This document shows positions 57,872 to 57,911 of a stretch of DNA of 57,911 bases, one piece after another. The notes under the pieces are model-generated. The model was not told the DNA's origin, searched no databases, and worked only from the letters and a program-made list of their open reading frames with translations. The stretch is from a virus, in IMG/VR virus record IMGVR_UViG_3300027777_000041, positions 1 to 57,911 of that record; one strand, given 5' to 3'. A program made the position numbers and the translations under genes. Within the stretch, counting starts at the first letter, position 1. Every line of letters starts with the position of its first letter.

Positions 57872-57911
57872 GTGCCTATATGGGGCAGGGGGACCCGGAG
57901 GGGTGGGGGTA

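Noticed and set aside
1-57911. Integrase, excisionase or classical lysogeny module
   Set aside because: No tyrosine or serine recombinase motif found; one Cro-like HTH protein alone does not show lysogeny, so a temperate lifestyle rests only on the parS inference.

Overview
The window looks like an essentially complete genome (57.9 kb) of a short-tailed (podovirus-like) phage. It has both terminase subunits, portal, scaffold, HK97-type capsid protein, tail adaptors, large ejection-type internal virion proteins, fibres, a lysis cassette, a replication/recombination module and one tRNA. I see no integrase, tape measure, sheath, DNA polymerase or RNA polymerase. The host is most likely an alphaproteobacterium: there is a GcrA-family cell-cycle regulator (17291-17761), GANTC sites sit in several predicted promoters, and the left end carries chromosomal-type parS palindromes. 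The first 43 bases are a poly-G run and both ends are G-rich, so the ends look like assembly or permutation points. Joining them into a circle puts terS upstream of the late operon that carries terL.

Layout. 1-570: a gene-free control region with four parS-like palindromes and clusters of 11-bp-spaced GAACAAA repeats. 570-1857 (minus): terminase small subunit and an unknown gene. 2036-4675 (plus): about ten very small overlapping early genes, many started by a GGAGTC/GGAATC-GGTC leader, among dense GGTC tetranucleotide repeats and two UACG-tetraloop terminators. 13334-4688 (minus): the replication operon, with RusA resolvase, an adenine methyltransferase-like protein, a Cro-like HTH protein, an HTH replication-type protein, an SF2 helicase, an array of small mosaic coiled-coil genes, a large DNA methyltransferase and a zinc/Toprim primase. 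13431-17957 (plus, divergent): ERF annealing protein, YqaJ exonuclease, an SSB-tailed protein, HNH and PD-(D/E)XK nucleases, a DUF6378-like protein and GcrA, closed by a structured region and a terminator at 18126.

56951-18125 (minus): one long late operon. Transcription runs metallophosphoesterase, TerL, portal, large internal virion proteins, GroES-like protein, scaffold, capsid, decoration proteins, P22-gp4-like adaptor, collagen-like fibre, glycosyltransferase, lysis genes (holin-like protein, endolysin, overlapping Rz/Rz1), second adaptor, stabilisation protein, GNAT protein, two very large ejection proteins and glycine-rich fibres. The right end (57134-57804, plus) holds tRNA-Gln(UUG) and two small genes.

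The most unusual points are: (1) the parS cluster with phased iterons but no parA/parB; (2) a phage GcrA together with GANTC-bearing divergent promoters; (3) a small early protein with a twin-arginine-like leader and a segment clearly related to this phage's own major capsid protein; (4) a cassette array whose gene junctions are near-identical; and (5) a short GG-containing motif spread over at least seven virion proteins.
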